Assembly (NCBI GenBank): GCA_008921705.1
Contig: VFFE01009081.1
Coordinates: 729,912 to 793,911, forward strand
Direction: 5' to 3'
Source of the DNA: Burhinus oedicnemus
Lineage: Eukaryota > Chordata > Aves > Charadriiformes > Burhinidae
DNA: 64,000 bases
Shown: piece by piece, positions 39,301 through 50,695 of the stretch
How the letters are laid out: each line of letters opens with the position of its first letter
How positions within the stretch are numbered: the stretch's first letter is position 1
Translations under genes and position numbers: made by a program
Notes under the pieces: model-generated
What the model saw: only the letters and a program-made list of their open reading frames with translations
Databases searched by the model: none
Told to the model about the DNA's origin: nothing

Positions 39301-41732
39301 GAATAACTGAAATAATTGCTTTTAGACCTGACAGAGTTACCTATTCGAAATCATGCTTTCAATAAAGCTGGGTTCATTTATCCTGCAGAAAAGACCTCAG
39401 CCTTTCAGATCCTGTGACACAGTAGACAAACACGGAAGACAGCGCTTTTATTTATCTGTTTATTTTTGCCAAGACATCCATCCTTCCCACCGCCTTTGGA
39501 AACTTACTATTGCATCAGCTCAGGATATCAAATTATTTTGGGATTTCACTGAGAGCTGCATTCAATCTCCTAAAGACTTTAAGCATTCAAAGTCTGGGAC
39601 AACCTCATCTGTAATTTACTTCAAAGTGTGTTGACACTGCTTAACTTCTTCTAGGACCATTTCCCAATTTCTTTATAATTAAGCTAAAAGCATCTTATCA
39701 GTCTAAAAATCTGGTACCGCAAGTCTTGTAACTTCTAGTCCTTGTTAACCTTCAGTTATATGCAAGAAACCAAAAAAAATCAGTAGGAAATGCCAACAGA
39801 AGCATTATTTGAGGGACTGACACAAAGATGAGTCAACACAACTTCTAGAATTAAAAAAAACCCAACAACAAACTCTTTGAAAGCTGTGTTACTTAAATGT
39901 TTATCTTTGGTTAAACTCCACTTTCTCCTGTCAGCGTCGAAGCACCAGTCCCACCACCAAGCACAGGGTACCAAAAGGCTGTTCCAGCTCTTCTGGTGGT
40001 CGTTGGGTGAACATCACCTTGGCAGAAGCCAATGCTTCCATGCACACTCTGTAGTCCAAATGGATCAGAGCCCTGCAGGCGGCCGTCCCCGCACAGTGGA
40101 TAACCCAACAGCTTGGTGCGATCCCGGACTTCTGCAGTCTTCACTTCAGTTCTGGGTTTCCTGGAACAGGCAGAAAAGGCTACATGGAAAATTATCCATC
40201 CTTTCACCCTTCTTCCGAGGTACTCGACCTTCTGTTCTCCTTCATGCTCCCATGGGTCGTGGCATGGGAGTTATTCTCCTCCTCTCCCTTGCTGGCAGAA
40301 AGAAGTTCTTGACCTTTATTCAGCCAGTCTGGAGAAAATTAGCAGTTTCACATCTTGCGGAGTCTTCAGTGCAGTATAGCCCATTAATGTGGGCTTCACA
40401 GTCTGCTTCACCTATACCCTCCTGAAGCCTCACCCAAGAACCAGTGAGCCCATTTCACGAGCCAGGTACCACTGAAGTGAAAGACACTGAGCCAGGACGC
40501 TGGCTGGGCGTCGTGGACCCAGGGGATGCATCATGGACACACAGAGGAGTCTCCGTGTTGGCTGGTTCAGGGCTAGAAAAGCAGAAGCAGCAACTGTGGA
40601 GGCATTAACCATCCCAGTCCTCCACTGGGAAGGGGCTGAGGCAAGTATTCTAGTTCCAGAACGCAGTACACAGCTGTGATGACGATTTCCATTCGTTATC
40701 GAGCGCAGTACTGCTCTTGGCACAGACCTCGCGCTCCGCACACACACAGGCCCCCTCTCCAGCTCTCACACCCACCGCCTATCATGGGAGCTTCCCACCA
40801 TCGTGCTGTCCTATAACACATGATACAGAGAATCTGATCTGATATTAAATCGCATGAGTAATAACACACACTTGGTTTTGAACTGTGGCACAAACATAAA
40901 GTGTGTTTATTCCAAGGCTGCAATGTACCACTTACCAAAAGTATTGGCTGCAATATTTAACATTTTCATTTCTCCATCACGCATTTACAGCTCTATTTTA
41001 AAATTAAGTGACACCACAATTTACTGAAAGCTAAGGTTATGTCTGGAGCTCCTGTGTCAAGTCGCACATTTCCAGTGGGCAGCATCGCAGTCACAAACAA
41101 CGGGCAAACACAATGCGTTCAGTTACACTCTCCCCCGTTAAACTCCTTTCTGATAATTATAAACTAGTAAATTGGTGTTTCGGTATCGGTCCACCAGCAC
41201 CGTTCCCCTGTCCCCCCCAGGCACCCTGGCAGCCTGCTCCCAGCAGCACTGCACTGCTATGGCACCCAGCACCCACCACACCTCATCCAGGGTTTCACCT
41301 TGTGGCAGAGGAGCGCGACCAGCTGGTGACTCCCAGCTATGGAGAGCTGTCCCGACTAGCAAGAGACCATGAAGAAACGTTGGAAGATGGGGAGACCAGA
41401 GCCGCCCAGCTGAACGCCCCAGGCCAGACCCCATTGTGACAACACCTTCGTGACTTCATGCAACGTGCACAGTGACTTCACCTCTGAGGAACGTTGAGAG
41501 CCCAGGCTAAAATTTTGGGTACGCATGGCAAAATCACGGGAGGAGGCGAGTGCCAGGGGCAGCATTTTGGTGCCTGGGCAGCACCTTGCAGCAATGCCAG
41601 CCTCCGCTCTGCAAAGGCGGGTGGGGGGCAGCCCCCGGGGATGCGGCACCCTGTGCCCACCCAGCCACCCACGCTCCAGCGCTGGTACCCCTCGGCCCTG
41701 GTCAGAGCCCGTCTGGGAGTTAGAAAAAATTT

Positions 41733-41942
41733 TCACTGAAATTTTTCACTGAAAGAGTTATCAAACATTGGAAGAGGCTGCCCAGGGAGGTGGTGGAGTC
41801 ACCATCCCTAGATGTGTTTAAAAGTCGTGCAGATGTGGTGCTTGGAGACCTGGTTTAGTGGCAGACCTGGTAGAGTAGGGTCAAGGGTTGGACTAGATGA
41901 TTATAAAGGTCTTTTCCAACCTAAATGATTCTATGATTCTAA
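41733..41942 (+). mobile_element. CR1 3'-end fragment, plus orientation
   Basis: It reads AGAGTTATCAAACATTGGAA, GGCTGCCCAGGGAGGTGGTG, then GGTTGGACTAGATGATTATA and ends AATGATTCTATGATTCT, the CR1 terminal octamer repeat. This is the 3' UTR plus the last ORF2 codons. It is the only CR1 in the window on the plus strand, so it is antisense to NEGR1. Confidence 0.93.
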
Positions 41943-42973
41943 AAGTTCTGCAGCGGTTTGGAAGGCTGTTGCTCTCCTCCCGGTGCCCTGAAGGAGCTGC
42001 CCCAAGTTGAGAGCGGCACCCGGGCTGGGGCGGGGGAAGCAGCGGGACCGGCGCAGCCTTCCTGAGAGTGCTTCTGCTGCTACCGCGTCTCCGGCTCCGC
42101 AGGAAGAGAGTAAGCGTTCCCGAATTAAAACAAACCAAAATCTGCAGAGAACAGGCACGCGCTGCTCCTTCCTGCGCTCCTGATCCCAAGTGAATGAAGT
42201 GCTCTAACATGTTGTCTCTGCAAACTTCCACCGGCGTTATTAAAACCCAGGCAAAACCTCTTCACAGACATTTCAGCACTTCAGCTGGTAGCTTATTAAA
42301 ACCTGCTAAAAAAATTATTGGAGTTTTCACGCAAGGGTTGTACTAGACTACCTGCTCAGATTATAAATACACCGATCTGTCCCAAAGAACCTTATTCTCC
42401 CACATACAAAGCCTACTGGCGCACGCACCACTTTTTTACAACAGGGTAGAGAGACCAGTGGAAGAGAAAGTTCTAGGCAACCAGCATGGCCAAGCAGAAA
42501 GAGAGGGGAAAAAAGGGCAAAAACGGTTTAGAAAAATACTGCTTCATTTACCCACCAATTTTTTTGTTCCACAACAGCACAAAGCAATCTCTTCTGCAAC
42601 ACTTCCCTGCTCTCACATGCCATCCACCCTCACCGTAACCCAGAGGCTGCCGGAGCTATCTACGGCTGCTATGAGCATCGCTTCCCCGCGCCCGGTGTGC
42701 AGCCACGACCGAACCCGAAGGAAACACCTTGCCAGAGCCGGCACCGAAGGTACCGCCGAGGAGCCAAGCCAGCGCTGGAGCAAGGAGTCTGTTCTATTTT
42801 AAATGTTCTTCTACAACTTCTACATAACATTAACAGCTTTAATATAAAAAAAAACCTCAGCACTAAGTCTATAAAAAGATACATATATGTGCCTATATAT
42901 ATATTATTTTAGTCAGAAATTCAACTACTGTTCTGAAGAAAAAATAATGATTTTCCTGGAAGTCAATAGCTAC

Positions 42974-43050
42974 TGGATGGATGGATGGATGGATGGATGG
43001 AGGGATGGATGGAGGGATAGATGGATGGATGGAGGGATGGATGGATGGAG
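42974..43050. repeat. (GGAT)n microsatellite with GGAG variants
   Basis: Tandem ATGGATGGATGG units run for about 77 bp, with some repeats changed to GAGGGATGG and ATAGATGG. It is an ordinary tetranucleotide repeat, probably length-polymorphic. Confidence 0.95.
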
Positions 43051-44159
43051 TACCCTTTTTCACCATGTGTCTGAAATGTAACAAAATAAATATACTGAAC
43101 CACCAGCTTCCCACTGCCCTGCGCATGCTCCTAGACACCCAGCAAGGGCCCATCTGTGGGGTGGGTTTGGGCAAGGTTTTGGGTTTTCAGGGAGCCAGGA
43201 GGAGAGCGACAGCCTTCGGCGGGTGCCCAGCCTCCCCGAGGAGCTGGGAGCTGCCTGCTGCTGGGGCGAGGCGACATGTAACTGCTATTTATTTTTGCAT
43301 AACGTTAACCATACTAAATCAACCAGAACTTTGTCTGGAACTTCCCCTTCTCTTCTTCAGTCACATTTCCTTGGAGAGAGCTGTCCTCCATGTCATTCTT
43401 GCTTAACTCTGTACACTAAATCTGTAGCTGGTGGCAAAGCTACAGCGCCTCTAGACCTGGGGTCTACAGATGCTCCCCTCTCCAATTTGTAAGAAATGGG
43501 AGTGTGGTTTCAAAGCCTTGTTGTCTTCTTTATCTGGTTATTGATAACTCTTACCCGGTCCTGCTTCCCACCGGTTCCTGTTGCTAACCTGCCCGCGAGC
43601 GCCCCAGCGCCTCTTGGCTCTCCGCTGACGGCAGAACCGAGCCACCGATGTTGGTAGATCTGGAGCTCCTTCCCCGGACTGTGCTCTAAAGAAACAGATC
43701 TCCTCCGTACTTAACGGCACCTAAAGCAAGCCTGAACAGTTGTGTAGAGCAACACAACAACCCTGCCAGTCAGTCCTGCCCAAGGAAATAAAGGGCAAAG
43801 GTCTGCATCGTCTTCTCACACCCCGAATACATTCAACAGGAGCATTCGCCTCAAGCGAAAATCAGGTGGTCAGAAAGGGAGGACGTCAGTCTCCGGTGCT
43901 GTTTTATGATGGTGAATTATATTCAGTTTAAAAACATTTTTTAACATGAAGCCAGTGAAATATCAAAGGCATACAACTGTACAGTAAATTATGTATGCCT
44001 ATGTTTTGCAGAGGGAATAAGGTTCCTGCCTACTTTTGACAGAATTGCATTATGTAAATTTAGCAGGCATATCACAGATGCTGTACCAAACCGGACAGTT
44101 ATCATATTCCTGTATATTTACATAAGTATAGGAAAAATACAGCATATATACATAAATAT

Positions 44160-44362
44160 ACAGAATTTCCTTCATTTACATTGGCATTTGCATGAGAAAA
44201 ACTACTGGAGATTTCTGCAAGAAGTATTGTATGCTAATGAGATTTTTTCCAAGACAAAACTGTTACTGCTAACAGTTGGATACTCTCTTTGTTTTAATTA
44301 TGCATGACTAATGATAGCTGTTTGGCTGTCTGACCACCAGATTGTCTGCCGTTGCCAAGGGA
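44160..44362. promoter_or_regulatory. Candidate neural enhancer: POU/homeodomain motif cluster
   Basis: Within 200 bp of unique sequence there is a canonical octamer ATTTGCAT (44186-44193), an octamer-like ATGCTAAT (44231-44238), TAATTA (44295-44300) overlapping ATGCAT, TAATGA (44309-44314) and an RFX-like GTTGCCAAGG (44351-44360). Such clusters are typical of conserved intronic enhancers in neural adhesion genes. Conservation cannot be seen from one sequence, so this is a candidate only. Confidence 0.3.
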
Positions 44363-44987
44363 AAATCTTTTAAAATAGATTGACTGTTTTTCTGTTATAA
44401 AACCAAGCATGTTCTACTTCATCTTATATTTTTTAAAAGTTTTGCAGGTATAAAAATCAAAACGTGAGTTGAACTCGCTGGTGGGCCATTCTCGCGTGTA
44501 AGGCACCACCAAATCTCTGCCGGCGTTGTAAGTACTACACTGCACTAAACCAGAGCTACAGCAGACATCTACTGGCTCCACGTGCTGTTACGTGTACAGA
44601 AAGTACTACAGAAGGAGCACCAAGAAACACTACTGCTATGGCCGAACAGCTTATTGGGCCTATTTTACATATCCACCTACATGCAAATGCGGGTGCACTA
44701 ACGAATCCAGCCTGCTCTGGGGTCTCTGGCAGCTGTAACACTGGGGAAAAAACCTGGGCATCCAGTCAGAGCAAGAAACGCCTTTTCTGCCGAGTTGAAA
44801 AATATTAGAAAAAAGTAAAAAGAAGATAGCCTGATAGCTTCTGATATGGTAGGATAAAGGTGAGTGGGATTTGGTATGCCTGTGGAGAACACCAGAGCAC
44901 CACAACCTCATCCAGCTCCAAGAGTGAAGGCACCCTCAGGCTGTGCTCTGCCACGCTGCGTACAGAGGTGAATGCCCAACCGCCAAG

Positions 44988-45686
44988 CAATGCAGGGTGC
45001 GATGGACCACCCGTACCCAGCCACGCAGGTTGCGATGGCACCGCTCATATCCAGCCACCCAGCAATGCAGGGTGCGATGGACCACCCGTACCCAGCCACG
45101 CAGGTTGCGATGGGACCGCTCATATCCAGCCACACAGCAATGCAGGGTGTGATGGACCACCCATACCCAGCCACACAGCCATTCAGGTTGCGATGGCACT
45201 GCTCATACCCAGCCACATGGCAATGCAGTGTGTGATGGACCACCCGTACCCAGCCACACAGCAATGCAGGGTGCGATGGACCACCTGTACCCAGCCACGC
45301 AGGTTGCGATGGCACCGCTCATACCCAGCCACCCAGCAATGCAGGGTGTGATGGACCACCCGTACCCAGCCATGCAGGTTGCGATGGGACCACTCATACC
45401 CAGCCACCCAGCAATGCAGGGTGCGATGGACCACCCGTACCCAGCCACGCAGGTTGCGATGGGACCGCTCATACCCAGCGACACAGCAATGCAGTGTGTG
45501 ATGGACCACCCACACCCAGCCACCCAGCAATGCAGTGTGTGATGGACCACCCGTACCCAGCCACACAGCAATGCAGGGTGTGATGGACCACCTGTACCCA
45601 ACTACCCAGCAATGCAGGGTGTGATGGACCACCCATACCCAGCTACCCAGCAATGCAGGGTGCAATGGACCACCCGTACCCAGCAG
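44988..45686. repeat. Two-subunit minisatellite (41-bp and 75-bp spacing)
   Basis: The word CAATGCAG recurs at 44988, 45063, 45138, 45221, 45262, 45337, 45412, 45487, 45528, 45569, 45610 and 45651. Spacings are 75 (five times), 83 (once) and 41 (five times). Unit A (38-41 bp) holds GTGCGATGGACCACCCGTAC. Unit B (about 37 bp) holds GGTTGCGATGGCACCGCTCA. Both end CCAGCCAC, so they look like diverged copies of one ancestor. The left part is mainly AB dimers and the right end is A only. Several frames are open through it only because the units lack stops. Confidence 0.95.
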
Positions 45687-47149
45687 AGCTACTGAGCCCC
45701 AGCAAAGGGTCACCCTGGCCCCACTACACATCTCTGCTCCAGAGCTGGCTCGGTGGTGAGGGCTGGGGATGGCTGCCCCATGCTCACAGCATGGTGGAGG
45801 CACGTCTACCAACAAGAGGCAGAGGAGGGACTGCCCCAATGATTACCAACTGAAGTAAGCACGTGACAGAGTTAGCATCAACCTCGAACTGACATCTGGG
45901 TTGAGTTGGAGAAAATGGAAATTTTGCAAATTTGAGGAGCTCCCTCCTCTGCTTCCAAGTGGAATGTTTCTTTTCTGGCAAGTACATGGATTTTGTACTG
46001 ATCATCTCTGCTCAAAGGCTGAAAGAGAGCCAGAGCTGAAGAGGACTCTGAAGTCCCCGAGCCTGCCAAGAGGCAGTGCCTTAGCAGAGGGGCATTTAAC
46101 AAGCACTTCTCCCCATGGTGCTGGTGAGGAACAGCATTGTCACAGGAGACAAAGGTTTGTCTTTCAACCTTATCTTTGCGGATCACTTTGACTCACAGAT
46201 GAAGCAAGGTAAAGGAGCCGGCAGCTCTGATACCAGCAGCCTGCAGATGGATATGATCAATTAACCTGATTGATTAGTGCAGCGTTACCTCATCGCAGGC
46301 GAGTCCACTGCCGCTGCTGTCACCTGCAAAATCTCACTGAATTTATCCAGAGCTGTGGCCAGACGGATCAACCTGCCCTTGCCTTCACCCAGCTGCTGGC
46401 TTGAACCCCTCTAGTTCTGAGAAAAATGTTGTTTATTCTCAGGCCACGCTGCTCCTCGCCCCGCACCGGGGGTACCTGCAGGCGGTCGGAGCAGCAGGGA
46501 GGAGATGCTCTGCATCACCTATTCCTTCGCATTCCCTTACCATGAAGAGCGACAGCCCCATTGCGGAGGGGTGCGAGAGGCTCCTTTGAAAGGGTGGCCC
46601 GTGATACGGAAATACTGTAGTAGGTGTGCAGGACCGGCAGCTGGCACGGGCCAAAGCCGTGCCAGGGAGAAGGAACAAGGTGGGTAATAGCCTGCCAGCT
46701 CAAGAGTGCTCCCGACCCTGCCTGGCCAAGCCAGGACATGCCAGTCTATGCCTGGGACACCAGAGGAGCACGAGCCTCGCTGTACCCATCCACCTCCGCA
46801 AGCCTCAAAAGGAGCTGAAACGTCTCCAGGTTGACTCCCGGGGCCTGCTGCAGCACCGGCTTTAGTTTCCGAGCACAGCGTTGGGTCAAATCTCTGCCAG
46901 GAGAGACAGTGGTAAGCCAGTGCTGCGCGTCGCTGATTGCGCTGTGAAACGAGTCAGCTTGAACCCCCGAGACTTGTTTCCCTGGGATATCGGCTACAGT
47001 CAACTCTTACGCAAGATGACAAGAAGACTAATTTAAGTCTCTGTTTTCTCCTCAACAGAACAGCCCTTTGGAACAAATCCTGTTTTTCATTCCTTACTGA
47101 TTCCTTGTTTTGTTAGTTCCTCTGCATAACATCTGAAACATTCGCGATC

Positions 47150-47290
47150 GTTTAAAATGATAAATTATTTTAATTTGCTCTGAATTTATTTATTATTACT
47201 GCACAGACAAGAGGCAAGCGCCATAATGTGCTTGTTTAATAATTGGCAGGGATTTGGAACGTGAAAGTCTTACCCAAACAACAACTTAAT
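47150..47290. promoter_or_regulatory. Candidate conserved noncoding element, AT-rich
   Basis: Unique AT-rich sequence with TTAATTTGC, TTTATTTATTATTACTG, CATAATG and TTTAATAATTGGCAG words, free of repeats and flanked by plainer DNA. The look resembles deeply conserved elements near developmental genes. No direct evidence is available. Confidence 0.2.
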
Positions 47291-50200
47291 TTTATGAGGG
47301 GGTGTGCACATATGTCTGCATGAACTACAGTCACATTTCAGAGAGATAGGAACAAAGCTTCGCATAGCCAAATAATTTATGATCCTGAACTGCACAAGAA
47401 TACCAAGAGAGTATGGAAGTCAAGAAATGTACCGTTTAAAATCATAAAGGAAATGAAGAAAATTTTTATATTTATTACAACACCTGTCCCTCCATAGACA
47501 GAGCTGCATTTATACATGGGTGCACGCAGCTGTATCCAACATTGGCATGTGGACACGCATCAGAGGGACTGTAATGCTAGAATATATATAGTATCTTAAA
47601 ATTTAAATATGCTATATACACTTGTTATTCACCTGCTATTCACACTGCGAAACTTTCATTCCGAATGCCCAATTCTCAGTAATACAAATGACAACAGACG
47701 GAGAACATTTGGCAGATGTGTCACCAGGTTTCCATCACCACCTTTGGCAAAGACTCTTGGCTATAAAGGGTGGCTCTCCTTGGAAGGGAAGTCAAAAATG
47801 GCAAGTAAGTTCCAATCTGCAAAAGTCATGCTGTAGTTTTATTCTTGAGCGCCTGGAGTCAGGGGAAGCAGAAGCAGGAGCTGGAAAAGGTCCCAGTAAG
47901 GTTTCGTTTGGCCAGGACTCCCCTGCGCCCATGGTAAGGCACTGATGTGCTTTAGTGGGAAAGGGGAGGTCCGGTCTGAAAATCAGCATGTTTTAAAAGC
48001 CAGAGAAGCAGGAGATGTGGGTTTGGCTGCTGCTGCTAAACTTCTGCCAAAACAGAGAACACCCCCATACCAAACTCTGAGTTCCGAGACCCTGCATTTG
48101 ATACCCCTAAAGGGACCTAGGTTAGAAAAATAATGTTAGGTGGACATCCCTGAACCGTCACCGTTCATCAGAGGAGAGCTGTGGTGGGGAACAAGGGGCA
48201 CCCCGTTTTCCAATATGAGTGAAGAAGGTGACACACAGCTGAGGAAGTTTTCTATAGACGGTGAGAACTGCCACCTCTGCAAAGCTCGAGGGAGCCACAG
48301 TGGAGCACCAAGTCATCCGTGCTGCACAAGGAACAGCATTTCTCCAACACACTGCCTGGTGTGCCTCCCGTGCCACCCTGGGGGTGTCACGGTCAAAACG
48401 CTCGGTACCTCTCGGAGGAGGCAGAAGTCACGCTGGCTGCCTTTGGGGCTGAAGCAGAGGGGCTCCCAGACAAGGACACCGAGAGACCCTGGAGAACGCC
48501 AGGAGCTGCTCATCCCATTCCCCAGATGGCAACTTCTTCCACCAGTGGGAAAACTTATGGAAAAGAAGTAGTTGAGTAACTTTAAAAGCAGCCACTGAAA
48601 TAGATGGACAGTGCTTCAAATCAGCTGCCTACTATGTGCCCAAACCTTTTAATACCCGTAAAAACATACCAGTAAAATATACTCCTAGACAGCTGCTCAG
48701 TGCAGCCCGTCCCGTGTTACCTGTTGGCTCATACGAAGAGTTTGACGACTACCTCAAGTGTCCGAGGCAGGGGAGAGCGTGACTGCGCACGACATAGACC
48801 TGAAACTCTCCAAGATGGGAAGAGAAGCAGCCAAGCTACACGCAAAGAATTTCAAATTTGGAAAACAAGCCAAAAAAACCCAAACCTCCTGACCTATGAC
48901 CAAAAAAAAAAAATCACCTCTTATGATTACTCTTCTCAGATGACTGTTGGCTGCCCTAAACCTCAGACAAAATTCACGCGGATTGGCCAAAAGAGACTAC
49001 TGTGGCCAAAAACAGGTGGATGAAGTTCAATCTACCCGTTAACAAGGCTGGCCTAGAACTGATCCCTGGTTTTCCCAGCCAGGTTTGACGAGAACCTATG
49101 TCCGCTCCGCAATGCCGACTGGATCCAGTTATCAGCTTTTACAGCTTCCACCACTCCTACTCTTCAATGACAGCCTTTGGCAACCTCGATCCAACAGATC
49201 CCAGCTTGAGATTTAACCCTTTGCAGTGAAAAATTCGCATTATTTTACATATTCTAGAGCACGTGTTTCATAAATGACTCTATAATCACACAGTGGTAAA
49301 AAAATCTTTTTTAAAAAGTGTATCTGCTTCTAAAACTCAATTTACTGTGATTACACAATGTAAAAGTACTATCAGGTAAACCAGCTTTTGTTAACCATGG
49401 GCTTTAAGAAAAATGAAATGCAGCTTGAGAAACTCTGCTAGAGAAAGCCATTTTGACCGTCCTCAGATTTGTACATTCAGGTATCTAAGGGGATTTTGTT
49501 TACAAATTGCAGATGAGGTACGTAGGAACCTGTTTTCTCAGACACATAAAGCCACGAGGGCCACACACACAAATCGGCCGTAACCTAGATAAGCATCAGC
49601 ACAGAAAGTCAGGGAGAAATTCTCTTTTTTTTTCTCCCGGAAGCAGAAGCGCCTCTTGCTGCAATCCCGGCGGCGAGCTCCCGGGCTGCCCTCCCCGCGG
49701 CTCAGCCAGCGGGAAGGGGACGGAGCAGCCCCCACCCAAGTGGCGGTGGCCTTCGGCCTCCCTGAGCATCCAGCCCTCGGGCCCCAGCACCGCTCCCGGG
49801 GCAGCGAGGGACACGGAACAGGTTACCCGTGCCTGCTCTGAGCAAAAGGCTCTGCATTTGTCACCTCCCTTAAACACTGCTCTTCCAAAATTGCCACTTC
49901 TGTCAGCGTTACGGATGCGCTGCAAACCTACGGTAATCCCTCTCCTTATAGGAGGTCTTGAAGAGGGTCACTAGAGAAATCCAGTTCTGAAAATACAGAC
50001 TTTTTCTGGGATTTCTAGCAGTTTACAATGTAGCAATTTATTCTTTTAATAAAATAATGTTTTTATACCTTTCTCTCTCCTTCCTTATGTGTTCTCATTA
50101 AATAATAACTGATTGTCTGGGAAGAACATAGAAAAGATTTAGGACAGAATTATACTTCTGAAAATAAGTGGCTTCCCAAAATTATTTTGCCATACAAAAC

Positions 50201-50439
50201 AACTGCATTACTGACATAATTTTTTATAACTTAATAAACAGTGACACAAATAGTGTTGGGACTTCATGGATCAATCACTGAGAACAAACAAAGAGAAGGA
50301 ACCAGGTTTTAATTACTGAGACTACAGAAACAACTCATCATCAGAAAGAACACCTTGGCCAACGAGAGGTTTTCCTTTAAAAATAATTGCTAAGCTGTTT
50401 TCCGTACCAAAACGGGCACTGAGTGACATTCTTGGCAAA

Positions 50440-50695
50440 CTGTCTGTTCGGCCGGTCCATCTGGGGGTGCGGAGCGGGGCGTGCCGTGCCCTTTGCCAGC
50501 ATTGGGGAGCACTGGCCGGAGCAGCCGGGGGAGAGCCGCGAGCATCCCAGCGCTGGCCGGGCACCGGGGCAGCCGGCCCGGCCCCGCGGTGGTCCAGGCG
50601 GCGAGGACAGGGCGTGCGTCCACCCCATGGGAAGCGGCGAGGGGCGATGGGGGGCCTGGCCGGGCAGGGAGCGATGCTCGCAGCTCTGCTTCTAC
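50440..50695. promoter_or_regulatory. Secondary CpG island inside NEGR1 intron 1
   Basis: About 250 bp with roughly 30 CpG dinucleotides by eye (GGCCGG, GCCGCGAGC, CCGGCCCGGCCCCGCGG, GGCGGCGAGG), sharply distinct from AT-rich flanks. It lies about 2.8 kb inside intron 1. It could be an alternative promoter, an enhancer islet or just a GC-rich patch. No coding frame in it is recognisable. Confidence 0.5.

Larger units (their letters stand above)
29241..41732. other. Intronic sequence, AT-rich, low repeat content
   Basis: Long AT-rich unique DNA with A-rich tracts at 33863-34020, 36325-36349 and 36916-36931 and small GC-rich patches at 32660-32950, 34080-34200 and 36470-36540. A 116-codon charged frame at 30492-30842 has no recognisable homology. 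No gene is supported. Confidence 0.6.

Noticed and set aside
39877..40425. 182-codon plus-strand frame
   Set aside because: No recognisable family, no repeat identity and no splice signals of note. Treated as chance.
42887..43174. Frames with [10 protein letters not shown] or HPSIHPSI repeats
   Set aside because: They are translations of the GGAT microsatellite.
45183..45839. 218-codon open frame on the minus strand, and other long frames, across the minisatellite
   Set aside because: Three plus-strand frames and minus frames are open because the repeat units lack stop codons. The peptides are repeat translations with no known homology.
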